Positions 29,135 to 38,560 of a stretch of DNA of 64,000 nt are shown in pieces. Under the pieces are notes generated by a model. The model worked only from the letters and a program-made list of their open reading frames with translations. It ran no database searches and was not told the origin of the DNA. The position numbers and the translations under genes are program-made. Source of the stretch: Arcobacter sp. FWKO B (GTDB taxonomy: Bacteria; Campylobacterota; Campylobacteria; Campylobacterales; Arcobacteraceae); assembly GCF_014844135.1 (NCBI RefSeq), contig NZ_CP041403.1:1116001-1180000 (forward strand). Direction: 5' to 3'. Each line of letters starts with the position of its first letter. Within the stretch, counting starts at the first letter, position 1.

Positions 29135-30229
29135 ATGAGTAAAATAGTAGTTCAAATTTGTTGTAGCGTAGATAGCCACTATTTTTTGGAATGTTTAAGA
29201 AAAGATTACCCAGATAGTGAAGTAATAGGCTTTTTTTACAATCCAAATATCCACCCTTACAGTGAATATTTATTAAGATACAAAGATGTTGAATTTAGCT
29301 GTAATAAACTTAACATAAAACTTATTGACGGTATATATGATATCAACAAATGGTATGAAATAACCAAAGGGTATGAAAATGAGCCAGAAAAAGGGGATCG
29401 TTGTACCATATGCTTTGATGATAGACTTTATATAACAGCTTCAAAAGCTAAAGAGCTTGGTGCTGATAAATTTACTACTTCACTTCTTATGAGTCCACTT
29501 AAATCTCAAGAAAAACTTAGAATTTTAGGTAATAAATTAGCTATTGATAATAACTTAGAATTTATATTTAAAGACTATAGAAGTGGCAGTGGAGGGATAA
29601 ACCAATCAAGTACAGTTAAATCTAACAGACTTTATAGACAAAACTACTGTGGATGTATGTATGCACTAAATGCTCAAAGATTAGTACAAAATAGATTGAG
29701 TGATGAATTAATGAGCCCAATTTCAAAACAAATTTTGCCCAATTCAATAGAATATAGGCTAGAAATTTTCCAAAAAAGAGATGAGTTGTATTTGCAACAA
29801 AAAGAGTTTTTTATCACAAAAGTAGAGTTTTTAAACTATAGAATCTTAACTGGTATTACTTTAACAAATAAAAAAGTTTTACCATCATACTTTCTTGCAT
29901 TTTCATATCTAAAAACAAAAAATGTAAAAGGTAAAATTGAGTTTATCAAAGATGGTATTGGTTACCTAAACAAAAATGGAGTCATTTTAGTAACCACCGA
30001 TAAGTTTAACTCCTTAGCTAAAACCACTTATACAAGTACAAAAGAGTTAATGTTTAATGCCCCTTCATTTATCAAAGAAATGGAATTAAGATATATCATT
30101 ACAAATGAACAAAATAGCACTTCGCCTATTATTATAATAGATGAAATATATTTAGAGCAAGATATAGAAATCTCATTAGAATCTATATATTACAACGACA
30201 CAAAGGATAAAATTGAAATTATTAGTTAG
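29135..30229 (+). CDS. queH: Epoxyqueuosine reductase QueH with C-terminal extension
   Basis: QueH (formerly DUF208) reduces epoxyqueuosine to queuosine in tRNA, replacing the unrelated QueG. Conserved features are the N-terminal adjacent cysteines in VQICCSVD, FFYNPNIHPYSEYLLR, DRCTICFDDRL and RQNYCGCMYA near residue 170. The Cys pair is followed by SVD rather than the common APC. The QueH core ends near residue 185; a further ~175 residues form a beta-rich extension I do not recognise. The gene has its own upstream promoter-like sequence and overlaps lpxB by 17 bp, placing tRNA modification ahead of the lipid A block. Confidence 0.86.
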   Translation: MSKIVVQICCSVDSHYFLECLRKDYPDSEVIGFFYNPNIHPYSEYLLRYKDVEFSCNKLNIKLIDGIYDINKWYEITKGYENEPEKGDRCTICFDDRLYITASKAKELGADKFTTSLLMSPLKSQEKLRILGNKLAIDNNLEFIFKDYRSGSGGINQSSTVKSNRLYRQNYCGCMYALNAQRLVQNRLSDELMSPISKQILPNSIEYRLEIFQKRDELYLQQKEFFITKVEFLNYRILTGITLTNKKVLPSYFLAFSYLKTKNVKGKIEFIKDGIGYLNKNGVILVTTDKFNSLAKTTYTSTKELMFNAPSFIKEMELRYIITNEQNSTSPIIIIDEIYLEQDIEISLESIYYNDTKDKIEIIS

Positions 30230-31262
30230 TGCAATTGAGCCATCAGCAAATATCCATTTAAAAGAACTAAAAAAGCATTTAAGTTCAGATGTTGAGTTTA
30301 TCGGACTTTTTGACAAATCACTAGGCAACCCTCTAGAAGACTTGTCAACTATGGCTGTTATGGGTTTTGTAGATGCCATAAAAAAAATCAAATACTTTTT
30401 AAATCTAAAAAAACAAATGGTAACTCTAGCAAAAGATGCGGACAAAGTACTTTTGATGGATTCATCAGGATTTAATTTACCTTTAGCAAAAGAGCTAAAA
30501 AAAACCTATCCAAATCTTGAAATTATTTACTATATACTACCACAAGCTTGGGCATGGAGAAAAAGTAGAATAAAAGTGATTGAACAAGTGTGTGATAAAC
30601 TTTATTCAATACTCCCCTTTGAACAAAACTTTTATACAAAAAAAGAAAAAATCAAATATGTAGGACACCCCCTACTAGATGAAATAAATGAGTTTAAAAC
30701 CGATACAAATACAAAAAATAGCATTGTTTATATGCCTGGGAGCAGAAGAAGTGAGATAAAAAGGCTTATGCCTATTTTTAGACAAGTATCTCAAAATATA
30801 GGCAATAATAAAAAACATATTTTGGTAATTCCTAAAAACTTTTCGGCACAAAATCTAAAAGATATTTATGGTGATATTTCAGGGTTTGAGGTCTCATACA
30901 ATGCACATAAAGAGTTATATAATTGTGAGTTTGCATTTATTTGCAGTGGTACTGCGACTCTTGAAGCTGCATTAATAGGTACTCCATTTACTCTTGCATA
31001 TATTGCTAAAAAAGTGGACTTTTTTATAGGTAAATATGTTATAAAAATAGATAAAATTGGTTTAGCAAATATATTCTTTGATAAGATGGATCATTCTGTT
31101 TTACATAATGAACTCTTACAAGAAAATGTCACTGTGGAAAACTTAATTTTTGAATATACACACAAAGATTCACAAAAGTTTTTGAACAAATCATTTCAAC
31201 TAAGAAATTACTTAGCACATGGTAGTAGCAAAGTAGTAGCAAATCTAATAGAAAATAAATAA
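30213..31262 (+). CDS. lpxB: Lipid A disaccharide synthase
   Basis: LpxB (GT19 family) joins UDP-diacyl-glucosamine and lipid X to form the lipid A disaccharide at the inner membrane. Signatures are SAIEPSANIHLKEL at the N-terminus, YYILPQAWAWRKSRI, YVGHPLLDEI, YMPGSRRSEIKRLMPIF and CSGTATLEAALIGTPFTLAY. At 349 residues it is a little shorter than the E. coli enzyme. The start is TTG at 30213, with AAGGA 5 nt upstream and an overlap with queH. If GlcN3N is the lipid A sugar here, as the downstream gnnAB suggests, LpxB must accept the amide-linked substrate. Confidence 0.95.
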   Translation: MKLLVSAIEPSANIHLKELKKHLSSDVEFIGLFDKSLGNPLEDLSTMAVMGFVDAIKKIKYFLNLKKQMVTLAKDADKVLLMDSSGFNLPLAKELKKTYPNLEIIYYILPQAWAWRKSRIKVIEQVCDKLYSILPFEQNFYTKKEKIKYVGHPLLDEINEFKTDTNTKNSIVYMPGSRRSEIKRLMPIFRQVSQNIGNNKKHILVIPKNFSAQNLKDIYGDISGFEVSYNAHKELYNCEFAFICSGTATLEAALIGTPFTLAYIAKKVDFFIGKYVIKIDKIGLANIFFDKMDHSVLHNELLQENVTVENLIFEYTHKDSQKFLNKSFQLRNYLAHGSSKVVANLIENK

Positions 31263-31307
31263 ATATTGTGATAACATACCAAAAAATACTTCAAAAAAAG
31301 AGAATTT

Positions 31308-32099
31308 ATGAGTCAAATTGACGAAACAGCAAAAATAGCAAAAGGGGCTATTATTGGAAAAAATGTTACTATAGGTGCATTTTGTGTTATTGGGGAAAAT
31401 GTTGTTATAGGTGATAGTACAATTATTGAACCTCATTGTGTTATAAGTGGAAAAACAACTATAGGCAAAAATAACCATATTTTTTCACACTCTGCACTTG
31501 GCTCACAACCACAATCTTTAGGATATAAAGGGGAAGTTGTAGAGCTTATTATTGGTGATGGCAATATAATCAGAGAGCATACTCTTTTTAATACTGGCAC
31601 AGTTAGTGGTGGTGGAAAAACTGTAATTGGCAATAATAACTTTTTTATGGGATATACGCATGTAGCACACGATTGTATTATAGGAAACAATTGTATTTTT
31701 GCAAATGGTGTCACTTTTGCAGGGCATGTAACTTGTGATGATTTTGCTTTTATTGGTGGGCTTACTCCTATACATCAATTTTGTTCTATTGGTACAGGGG
31801 TAATGATAGGTGGAGGAAGTGTAATAACACAAGATATCCCTCCATACACCCTTGCTGAAGGTAATCGTGCAAAAGTAAAAGGGCTTAATCTTGTGGGACT
31901 TAGACGAAGGATTAAAAATACTCAAGACATAGATGAATTAAAAAGAGTATATAAAATTTTATTTAGAAGCAATGAGCCAATAAAAGAGAGTGCACAAAAG
32001 CTTCTTGAAACAAATTCTAACCAATATGTGCAAATTTTGTGCAATTTTATATTACAAACAAAAAGAGGGATACCTTATGGAAGAACTAAACAAGAATAG
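31308..32099 (+). CDS. lpxA: UDP-sugar acyltransferase LpxA, copy 1
   Basis: LpxA transfers an R-3-hydroxyacyl chain from acyl-carrier protein to position 3 of UDP-GlcNAc or its 3-amino analogue, the first step of lipid A synthesis. The 263-residue chain is a left-handed beta-helix of hexapeptide repeats (IIGKNVTIGAFCVIG...) with a helical C-terminal domain. The catalytic His is in [12 protein letters not shown] and HQFC and AEGNRA are conserved. Compared with copy 2 at 34632, it reads FNTGTVSGGG instead of [10 protein letters not shown] and VTFAGHV instead of ATLAGHV. It precedes gnnB/gnnA and may be the version specific for one of the two sugar nucleotides. A short A/T-rich gap of 45 bp separates it from lpxB. 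Confidence 0.92.
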   Translation: MSQIDETAKIAKGAIIGKNVTIGAFCVIGENVVIGDSTIIEPHCVISGKTTIGKNNHIFSHSALGSQPQSLGYKGEVVELIIGDGNIIREHTLFNTGTVSGGGKTVIGNNNFFMGYTHVAHDCIIGNNCIFANGVTFAGHVTCDDFAFIGGLTPIHQFCSIGTGVMIGGGSVITQDIPPYTLAEGNRAKVKGLNLVGLRRRIKNTQDIDELKRVYKILFRSNEPIKESAQKLLETNSNQYVQILCNFILQTKRGIPYGRTKQE

Positions 32100-32178
32100 T
32101 CTATTCAACGAAAATAAAAGTTTCTTATGATAAAATCTTGTTTAAATCTTACCATCTCCCAAAAAGGTACAAACTATA

Positions 32179-33282
32179 ATGAAAATTAATTTTATTGATT
32201 TACAGTCTCAATATAAAAAATACGAATCTGAAATAAACAAAGAAGTACTTGAGGTAATGTCAAGTGCACAGTTTATTGGTGGGTCAAAGTTAAATACACT
32301 AGAACAATCTTTAGCAACTTATTGTGGGGTAAATCACGCTATTGGATGTAGTAGTGGTACAGATGCTTTACTATTAGCACTTATGGCACTTGATATAAAA
32401 GAAGGTGATGAGATTATCACAACTCCTTTTACTTTTATTGCAACAGCTGAAGTTATTGCACTTTTAAAAGCAACACCTGTTTTTGTTGATATTGATGAAG
32501 ATACATACAATATTGATCCATCAAAGATAGAAGAAAAGATAACACCAAAAACAAAGGCTATTATTCCAGTATCACTTTATGGCCAAGTTGCTGATATGGA
32601 TGAAATTAATCAAATTGCACAAAAACATAATCTTATAGTTATTGAAGATGCTTGCCAAAGTTTTGGAGCTACATACAAAGGAAAAAAATCTTGTAATGTT
32701 AGTTATATTGGATGTACAAGCTTTTTCCCATCTAAGCCTCTTGGTTGCTATGGAGATGGCGGAGCAATATTTGTTAATGATGATGAAATGGCTCAAAAAA
32801 TTAGAATTATCCTAAATCATGGACAAGATAGAAGATACAACCATAAATATGTAGGGATAAATGGAAGACTTGATGCTATACAAGCAGCTGTATTAAATGT
32901 AAAATTAGCACATTTTGATGAAGAAGTATCGAAAAGAGAAGAGATTGGACAAAAATATATTGATGGTCTAAAAGATGTAAAAGGGATTAAAACACCATTT
33001 ATTAAAAGTGATAGAAACTCTGTTTTTGCACAATTCACACTTGTGTGTGAAGATAGACAGATGATAGAAGAAAAACTTAATAATGCTGGTATTCCTACAG
33101 CTATACACTATCCAAAACCACTCCATTTGCAGGAGGTTTTTGAATATCTTGGGTATAAAGAGGGGGACTTCCCTATAAGTGAAAAAATCTCTCAAAAAGT
33201 GATTTCAATCCCTATGAGTCCTTTTTTAACTAATGAAGAACAGCAATATATAATAAATACTTTAAAGAGAGACAATGATTAA
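32179..33282 (+). CDS. gnnB: PLP-dependent sugar aminotransferase, probable GnnB
   Basis: A DegT/DnrJ/EryC1-type aminotransferase of 367 residues. CSSGTDALLLALMAL, PFTFIATAEVI, VIEDACQSFGATYKGK, the PLP-lysine segment TSFFPSKPLGCYGDGGAI and the C-terminal GIPTAIHYPKPLH are all present. GnnB aminates the 3-keto sugar made by GnnA to give UDP-2-acetamido-3-amino-2,3-dideoxyglucose. This assignment rests on context: it overlaps gnnA by 8 bp and both lie between two lpxA genes. WbpE-type enzymes of O-antigen synthesis are the closest alternative. Confidence 0.85.
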   Translation: MKINFIDLQSQYKKYESEINKEVLEVMSSAQFIGGSKLNTLEQSLATYCGVNHAIGCSSGTDALLLALMALDIKEGDEIITTPFTFIATAEVIALLKATPVFVDIDEDTYNIDPSKIEEKITPKTKAIIPVSLYGQVADMDEINQIAQKHNLIVIEDACQSFGATYKGKKSCNVSYIGCTSFFPSKPLGCYGDGGAIFVNDDEMAQKIRIILNHGQDRRYNHKYVGINGRLDAIQAAVLNVKLAHFDEEVSKREEIGQKYIDGLKDVKGIKTPFIKSDRNSVFAQFTLVCEDRQMIEEKLNNAGIPTAIHYPKPLHLQEVFEYLGYKEGDFPISEKISQKVISIPMSPFLTNEEQQYIINTLKRDND

Positions 33283-34177
33283 AATAGCAATAATTGGCTT
33301 AGGGGCTATGGGAAAAAATCACTACAGAGTACTTAGTGAAAATTCCAAAGTAAAGATTGTTGCACTTTGTGATGTGGCAAAAAATGGTGAATTTAGTGAA
33401 CCTTTTTACTCAAGTGTAGAGGAAATGATCAAAAATGTAGAACTTGATGCTGCTATTGTGGCTGTACCAACTTTTTTACATAAAGAAGTAGCCTTAAAAC
33501 TTATAGAAAATAAAATAAATCTTTTAATCGAAAAACCTGTAGCTTCTAATGTAAATGATGCTTACGAAATACTAGAAGCTTCAAAAAAAGCTGATGTAAA
33601 ATGTGTTATTGGTCATGTGGAGAGATTTAATCCTGTTGTTGCTACACTAAAAGAAGAACTTAAAGATAAAGAAATTTATAGTGTTGCTATCACTAGAGTA
33701 GGACCTTTTCCTCCTAGAATAGCTGATGTTGGAGTTTTAACCGACTTGTCAGTTCATGATATTGACTTAATCAGATTTATTACAAATAGAGATATTATAA
33801 AACAATCGGTTTTTAAATCAAAGAAAATTCACAATCATCATGAAGATAATGCTGTACTATCTTTTGAACTTGAAGATAAGATCATAGCAAATATCACAAC
33901 AAATTGGCTAACACCATTCAAAAAAAGAAAAATTGAAGTAGCATGCAAAGAGGCTTATTATGAAGCTGATTTAATAACACAAGATTTAGTAGAGTATTCA
34001 CATTATCATACAAATAACTCATATGTTGTGAGAAATTGTTTTGTAAAAAAAGACGAACCACTAAAAAAAGAACATGATGCTTTTATCAAATATTTAAAGA
34101 GTAATAAAAATCATCATTTAAGTACTATTGAAGATAGTATTATTACATTAAAAATTGCAAATCAAGAGGAGAGATAA
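33275..34177 (+). CDS. gnnA: NAD-dependent sugar dehydrogenase, probable GnnA
   Basis: A Gfo/Idh/MocA-family oxidoreductase (300 residues). The N-terminal Rossmann motif is [15 protein letters not shown]; the catalytic-lysine segment is [10 protein letters not shown] (EKP) and GHVERFNP and [11 protein letters not shown] form the substrate pocket. GnnA oxidises the 3-OH of UDP-GlcNAc, and GnnB then transaminates it. Translation is coupled to gnnB by an 8-bp overlap, and fabZ follows 4 bp after the stop. Its function is inferred from this pairing and the neighbouring lpxA genes. Confidence 0.85.
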   Translation: MIKIAIIGLGAMGKNHYRVLSENSKVKIVALCDVAKNGEFSEPFYSSVEEMIKNVELDAAIVAVPTFLHKEVALKLIENKINLLIEKPVASNVNDAYEILEASKKADVKCVIGHVERFNPVVATLKEELKDKEIYSVAITRVGPFPPRIADVGVLTDLSVHDIDLIRFITNRDIIKQSVFKSKKIHNHHEDNAVLSFELEDKIIANITTNWLTPFKKRKIEVACKEAYYEADLITQDLVEYSHYHTNNSYVVRNCFVKKDEPLKKEHDAFIKYLKSNKNHHLSTIEDSIITLKIANQEER

Positions 34178-34181
34178 AATT

Positions 34182-34625
34182 ATGATTGATATTATAGAAA
34201 TTCAAGAAATCTTACCACATAGATATCCATTCTTATTAGTAGATAGAATAACACAAATTAATGAAGGTGAGTCTATTATAGGGTATAAAAATATTTCAAT
34301 AAGTGAACCAGCTTTTATGGGGCATTTCCCAGGTCATCCTATATATCCAGGGGTACTTATTCTTGAGGGTATGGCACAAGCAGGTGGAATACTTGCACTA
34401 AAAAGCAATGGACTTACAAAAGAAGAGTTAAAAAATAAAGTTATCTACTTTATGAGTATAGACAAAGCTAAATTTAGAGTTCCAGTAAAGCCTGGTGATA
34501 AATTAGAGTATAGAATTAAGATTATCAAACTAAGAGGAACTCTAATAGTTCTTCAAGGTGAAGCATATGTAGATGATAAACTTGTTGCAGAAGCTGAGCT
34601 CAAGGCTATGATAGTTGATAAGTAG
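34182..34625 (+). CDS. fabZ: 3-hydroxyacyl-ACP dehydratase FabZ
   Basis: FabZ removes water from 3-hydroxyacyl-ACP in type II fatty acid synthesis and competes with LpxA for this substrate. The 147-residue hotdog protein shows [38 protein letters not shown], with the catalytic His and Glu, and [17 protein letters not shown] 34182 is chosen because GAGGAGA lies 9 nt ahead and conserved sequence starts right after; an upstream in-frame start at 34155 would add nine residues into gnnA. Its position beside lpxA copy 2, as in many bacteria, links the balance between phospholipid and lipid A. Confidence 0.95.
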   Translation: MIDIIEIQEILPHRYPFLLVDRITQINEGESIIGYKNISISEPAFMGHFPGHPIYPGVLILEGMAQAGGILALKSNGLTKEELKNKVIYFMSIDKAKFRVPVKPGDKLEYRIKIIKLRGTLIVLQGEAYVDDKLVAEAELKAMIVDK

Positions 34626-34631
34626 GACAAA

Positions 34632-35426
34632 ATGACACAAATACACAAAACTGCCATAGTTGAAGATGGTGCTATTATTGGTAATGATGTAACAATAGGT
34701 GCTTATACTTATATTGGCAAAGATGTAAAAATTGGAGATGGGACTACAATAGGTTCGCATACTTTAATAGAGGGCAAAACTACTATAGGAAATAACAACC
34801 AAATATTTTCTCATGCTACACTTGGCTCTATTCCACAAGATTTAAAATTTGGTGGGGAAGAGGTTGAGTTAATTATTGGAGATAACAATAAAATTAGAGA
34901 ATATACTCTTTTTAATCCAGGTACAGCTGGTGGTGGAGGCAAGACTGTCATTGGTAGTAATAACCTATTTATGGGTTATGTTCATGTTGCCCATGACTGT
35001 ATAATAGGTAATCACTGTATTTTTGCTAATGTGGCTACTTTAGCTGGTCATGTTGAGTGTGATGATTATGTGGTTATTGGTGGACTTACACCTGTACATC
35101 AATTTTGTAAAATAGGTACATCTGTAATGGTTGGTGGAGGAAGTGTCGTAACTCAAGATATACCACCTTTTTGTCTTGCAGAAGGTAACCGTGCCGTACT
35201 TAGAGGTTTAAATCTTACAGGACTTAGAAGAAGATTTGAAGAGAGAACTTTGATTGATGAAATAAAAAAAGCATACAAAATTCTTTTTCATTCTGGTGCT
35301 CCATTAGCACAAAGTGCAAATGATTTATTAATAAACACAGAAAATGAGTATGTTAAACAAATGGCAAACTTTGTATTAAATACAAAAAGAGGTATCCCAT
35401 TTGAAAGAAAAAAGGAAGAAAATTGA
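34632..35426 (+). CDS. lpxA: UDP-sugar acyltransferase LpxA, copy 2
   Basis: The second LpxA (264 residues) has the same architecture: hexapeptide beta-helix, the catalytic His in [43 protein letters not shown] and AEGNRA, then a helical C-terminal domain. It is clearly homologous along its length to copy 1 (31308) but differs at many positions. Next to fabZ and ending inside the clpX start, it occupies the usual lpxA location. Its [17 protein letters not shown] stretch differs from copy 1, consistent with different substrate choice. Which copy prefers UDP-GlcNAc or the 3-amino sugar cannot be read from the sequence. Confidence 0.93.
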   Translation: MTQIHKTAIVEDGAIIGNDVTIGAYTYIGKDVKIGDGTTIGSHTLIEGKTTIGNNNQIFSHATLGSIPQDLKFGGEEVELIIGDNNKIREYTLFNPGTAGGGGKTVIGSNNLFMGYVHVAHDCIIGNHCIFANVATLAGHVECDDYVVIGGLTPVHQFCKIGTSVMVGGGSVVTQDIPPFCLAEGNRAVLRGLNLTGLRRRFEERTLIDEIKKAYKILFHSGAPLAQSANDLLINTENEYVKQMANFVLNTKRGIPFERKKEEN

Positions 35427-36649
35427 GTAAAAAAATAGTTTGTGACTTTTGTGGGTCAGTAGATAGTGAACATAATCCTATAGTATCAGGGGATCATGCA
35501 AATATTTGTAAAGCTTGTATATTAGCTGCACATGAGATAATAAGTTCAGATGAAAATAAATTTGTACAAGAAGAGGCAAACCATGCCCCAAGTAAAGAAG
35601 TAGAAATACCTTCACCACAAAAATTAAAAGATATACTTGATCAATATGTAGTTGGACAACACAGAGCAAAAAAAGTGATATCTGTTGCTGTTTACAATCA
35701 CTATAAAAGAATATTCAAACAATCTCTTGTAAATACAAATGATGATACAGAAATTAGTAAATCAAATATTTTACTAATAGGTCCAACAGGTAGTGGAAAA
35801 ACTCTCTTAGCTCAGACTATAGCAAGATATCTTGATGTACCACTAGCTATTGCTGATGCTACAAGTTTGACAGAAGCTGGATATGTGGGTGATGATGTAG
35901 AAAATGTTATTACAAGATTACTTCAAGCAGCAAATGGGGATGTAAAAAGAGCAGAGCAAGGTATTATTTTCATCGATGAAATAGATAAAATTGCTAGAAT
36001 GAGTGAAAACAGAAGTATCACTAGGGATGTAAGTGGTGAAGGTGTACAACAAGCTATGCTTAAGATAATAGAAGGAAGTGTAGTTAATGTTCCTCCAAAA
36101 GGGGGAAGAAAACACCCTGGTCAAGATGCTATACAAGTAGATACTACAAATATTTTGTTTATTTGTGGTGGTGCATTTGATGGACTTGAAGACATTATCA
36201 AAAAAAGACAAAGTGGTAATGTACTTGGATTTAACCAAACAAAAAAAACCAAAGCCGATATCGAAAATATAGTAAATAATGTTGAAGCAGATGATTTGGT
36301 AAAATATGGATTAATACCAGAATTACTTGGAAGACTTCATATGATAACTACTTTGAATGAGATTACAAAAGAGGATATGGTTCATATTTTAACAGAACCA
36401 AAAAATTCACTTACAAAGCAATATATCAAGCTTTTTAAACTAGACAATGTTGATCTGGAATTTGAACCTGAAGCACTTGAACTTATTGCACAAAAAGCAA
36501 TTGAGAGAAAAACAGGTGCTAGAGGATTAAGATCTATTTTGGAAGATATCATGCTTGATATTATGTTTAATTTACCAAACTTAAATAATAAAAAGGTTAT
36601 TATTACAAAAGATGTTGTAAATAAAACAAAAGAGCCATTGGTTGCTTAA
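35423..36649 (+). CDS. clpX: ClpX, ATPase subunit of the Clp protease
   Basis: ClpX unfolds tagged substrates for the ClpP peptidase. The N-terminal zinc-binding domain (CDFCGS ... NICKACI) is intact; the AAA+ domain has Walker [17 protein letters not shown], pore loop [13 protein letters not shown], Walker [13 protein letters not shown], the RKHPGQD loop and the conserved [10 protein letters not shown] near the end. IGF-type ClpP-docking loop is not obvious, but a QSGNVLGFN segment occupies the region. TTG start overlaps the lpxA stop as TTGA. Length (408) is normal. Confidence 0.96.
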   Translation: MSKKIVCDFCGSVDSEHNPIVSGDHANICKACILAAHEIISSDENKFVQEEANHAPSKEVEIPSPQKLKDILDQYVVGQHRAKKVISVAVYNHYKRIFKQSLVNTNDDTEISKSNILLIGPTGSGKTLLAQTIARYLDVPLAIADATSLTEAGYVGDDVENVITRLLQAANGDVKRAEQGIIFIDEIDKIARMSENRSITRDVSGEGVQQAMLKIIEGSVVNVPPKGGRKHPGQDAIQVDTTNILFICGGAFDGLEDIIKKRQSGNVLGFNQTKKTKADIENIVNNVEADDLVKYGLIPELLGRLHMITTLNEITKEDMVHILTEPKNSLTKQYIKLFKLDNVDLEFEPEALELIAQKAIERKTGARGLRSILEDIMLDIMFNLPNLNNKKVIITKDVVNKTKEPLVA

Positions 36650-36675
36650 ATTTCTACAAAAATAAAGGATTGAAT

Positions 36676-37707
36676 ATGTTTTTTGATAAATTAATAGGAT
36701 TTTTCTCAAATGATATGGCTATGGACTTAGGGACTGCAAATACCTTAGTTTCAGTTAGGGGAAAAGGGATTATTATAAATGAGCCATCTGTTGTTGCTGT
36801 ACAAAATGATAAGTTTGGAAGAGATAGAATATTAGCTGTTGGGATTGAAGCAAAACAAATGATTGGCAAAACTCCACTTAATATTCAAGCTGTTCGTCCT
36901 ATGAAAGATGGAGTAATTGCTGATTTTGAGATGACTGAAAGAATGATTAGATACTTTATTGAAAAAGCACATAAAAGAAAATCTTTCCTAAGACCAAGGA
37001 TAATAATAGCTATACCACATGGTATAACTCAAGTAGAAAAAAAAGCTGTAAGAGAATCAGCTCTAAGTGCTGGGGCAAGAGAAGTATTCCTAGTAGAAGA
37101 ACCAATGGCAGCAGCAATTGGAGCAGGTATTCCTGTAAGTGAGCCAGATGGACATATTGTTGTTGATATAGGTGGAGGAACAACTGAAATTGGTGTAACT
37201 TCACTTGGTGGATTGGTACTATGTAAATCAATAAAAGTTGCTGGTGATAAGTTTGATAGATCTATTATGGAATATGTAAGACAAAACTACAATTTATATA
37301 TTGGTGAACGCACTGCAGAAACTATTAAAATTGAAATAGGTACAGCTATAAAACTTGATACAGAACTTAAAATCAAAGTAAAAGGTAGAGATAATTCTGG
37401 TCTACTTTCTACTATAGAACTTGGAAGTGAAGGGGTAAGAGCAGCACTTAGAGAACCCCTAAAAGAAGTGGCTACTGCTGTAAGGAATGTACTAGAGGAA
37501 ATGCCACCTGATCTTGCAAGTGATATTGTAGATAATGGTATCGTTTTAGCTGGTGGTGGAGCACTTATTAGAGGTATTGATATATATTTAGCTGACCTTG
37601 TAAAACTACCTGTTAGAGTAGCTGAAGATCCTTTACTTGCTGTTGCACATGGTACAAGTAAAGTTTTAGATCAAGAAGATTTATTACAACTAATTTCTAA
37701 TGAATAA
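36676..37707 (+). CDS. mreB: Rod-shape determining protein MreB
   Basis: MreB is the actin-like protein that directs cell-wall elongation. MAMDLGTANTLVSVRGKGI (phosphate 1), VEEPMAAAIGAGIPV, VDIGGGTTEIGV (phosphate 2) and VLAGGGALIRGID (adenosine) form the nucleotide pocket. ATG 36676 is chosen over the TTG at 36670 because AAGGA precedes it by 6 nt. The protein has 343 residues. The N-terminal MFFDKLIGFFS is an amphipathic membrane-binding helix. It overlaps mreC by 8 bp. Confidence 0.96.
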   Translation: MFFDKLIGFFSNDMAMDLGTANTLVSVRGKGIIINEPSVVAVQNDKFGRDRILAVGIEAKQMIGKTPLNIQAVRPMKDGVIADFEMTERMIRYFIEKAHKRKSFLRPRIIIAIPHGITQVEKKAVRESALSAGAREVFLVEEPMAAAIGAGIPVSEPDGHIVVDIGGGTTEIGVTSLGGLVLCKSIKVAGDKFDRSIMEYVRQNYNLYIGERTAETIKIEIGTAIKLDTELKIKVKGRDNSGLLSTIELGSEGVRAALREPLKEVATAVRNVLEEMPPDLASDIVDNGIVLAGGGALIRGIDIYLADLVKLPVRVAEDPLLAVAHGTSKVLDQEDLLQLISNE

Positions 37708-38473
37708 AAATTTCTTTATTGCTTTATTTGTAATAATTTCATTATTATATGTTTTTAATATTAACTCTTATGTATTGGATAAAGTCACCAACATAAGTAA
37801 TAATATTAAAAGCAAATATATTGATACTATTGTAAATAGTAGTAATTTTATCTCTAAATATTTTAATCAAGCGACTATTATAAATGAACTTTTAGAAGAA
37901 AATAAAGAGTTAAAGCAATATAAAATTTTATACGAGACAACGGTAACTGAGCTTGAAAATATATCTCATCTATTTAACTGGTCAATAGTAAATGAACCTA
38001 GTTTAAAACTAACAAAAGTAATATCTTACAAACAACCCACTGACTTCACTCAAGTTTGGATTGATTATAACCTACAAGATGAAAATAAAATAGTAGGACT
38101 TATACTTGATCAATATGCAGCTGGAATTGCATTAAAGTCTGATAACAAGACTTTAGCACTACTTAATGGAAATGAAAAAGCGAACTATGGTGTACTTATA
38201 GGTGATGAAAAAGCTACAGGAATTACCCACGAAATAAATAAAGATGGTAATATTTTAATAAAATACATACCTCTTTGGCAAAATTTTAAAGTTGGTGATA
38301 TTGTAACAACAAGTGGTATGGATGGGATTTTTCTTGAGGGTTTACTAGTTGGAGAAATAGTATCAATTACAGAGGGAATAAATACTTATGAAGCATATAT
38401 GAAACCTTATGCAAGTCCAACTAAAGAGCGTTTTTTATATGTTTGCGATATAGTTAAAAGTACGAGTGAATAG
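37700..38473 (+). CDS. mreC: Rod-shape determining protein MreC
   Basis: MreC is a membrane-anchored periplasmic elongasome protein. The 257-residue chain has an N-terminal transmembrane helix (FFIALFVIISLLYVF), a coiled-coil stretch with ELLEENKELKQYKIL and then the two beta-barrels, with YIPLWQNFKVGDIVTTSGMDGIFLEGLLVGEI, the MreC signature. Overlap with mreB by 8 bp supports coupled translation. No mreD or penicillin-binding protein follows; the next gene is a response regulator after an 87-bp gap. Confidence 0.92.
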   Translation: MNKNFFIALFVIISLLYVFNINSYVLDKVTNISNNIKSKYIDTIVNSSNFISKYFNQATIINELLEENKELKQYKILYETTVTELENISHLFNWSIVNEPSLKLTKVISYKQPTDFTQVWIDYNLQDENKIVGLILDQYAAGIALKSDNKTLALLNGNEKANYGVLIGDEKATGITHEINKDGNILIKYIPLWQNFKVGDIVTTSGMDGIFLEGLLVGEIVSITEGINTYEAYMKPYASPTKERFLYVCDIVKSTSE

Positions 38474-38474
38474 A

Positions 38475-38499
38475 CTTAATAATAAAAGCTTTTATTAAG
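38475..38499 (+). terminator. AT-rich palindrome after mreC
   Basis: A 16-bp perfect palindrome (AATAAAAGCTTTTATT, 38481-38496) flanked by CTTA/TAAG lies directly after the mreC stop. There is no loop and no T run, so it may be a weak terminator or a protein-binding site ahead of the next gene. Confidence 0.3.
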
Positions 38500-38560
38500 A
38501 AAACTTAGTTTAAGGATATTTAAGTTACAATTTTTTACTTCAAGACTTAAAGAGTTCAAA

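Noticed and set aside
31308-35426. Second lpxA as an assembly duplication of the first
   Set aside because: The two genes differ at many codons and residues and sit in different gene contexts within one continuous operon.
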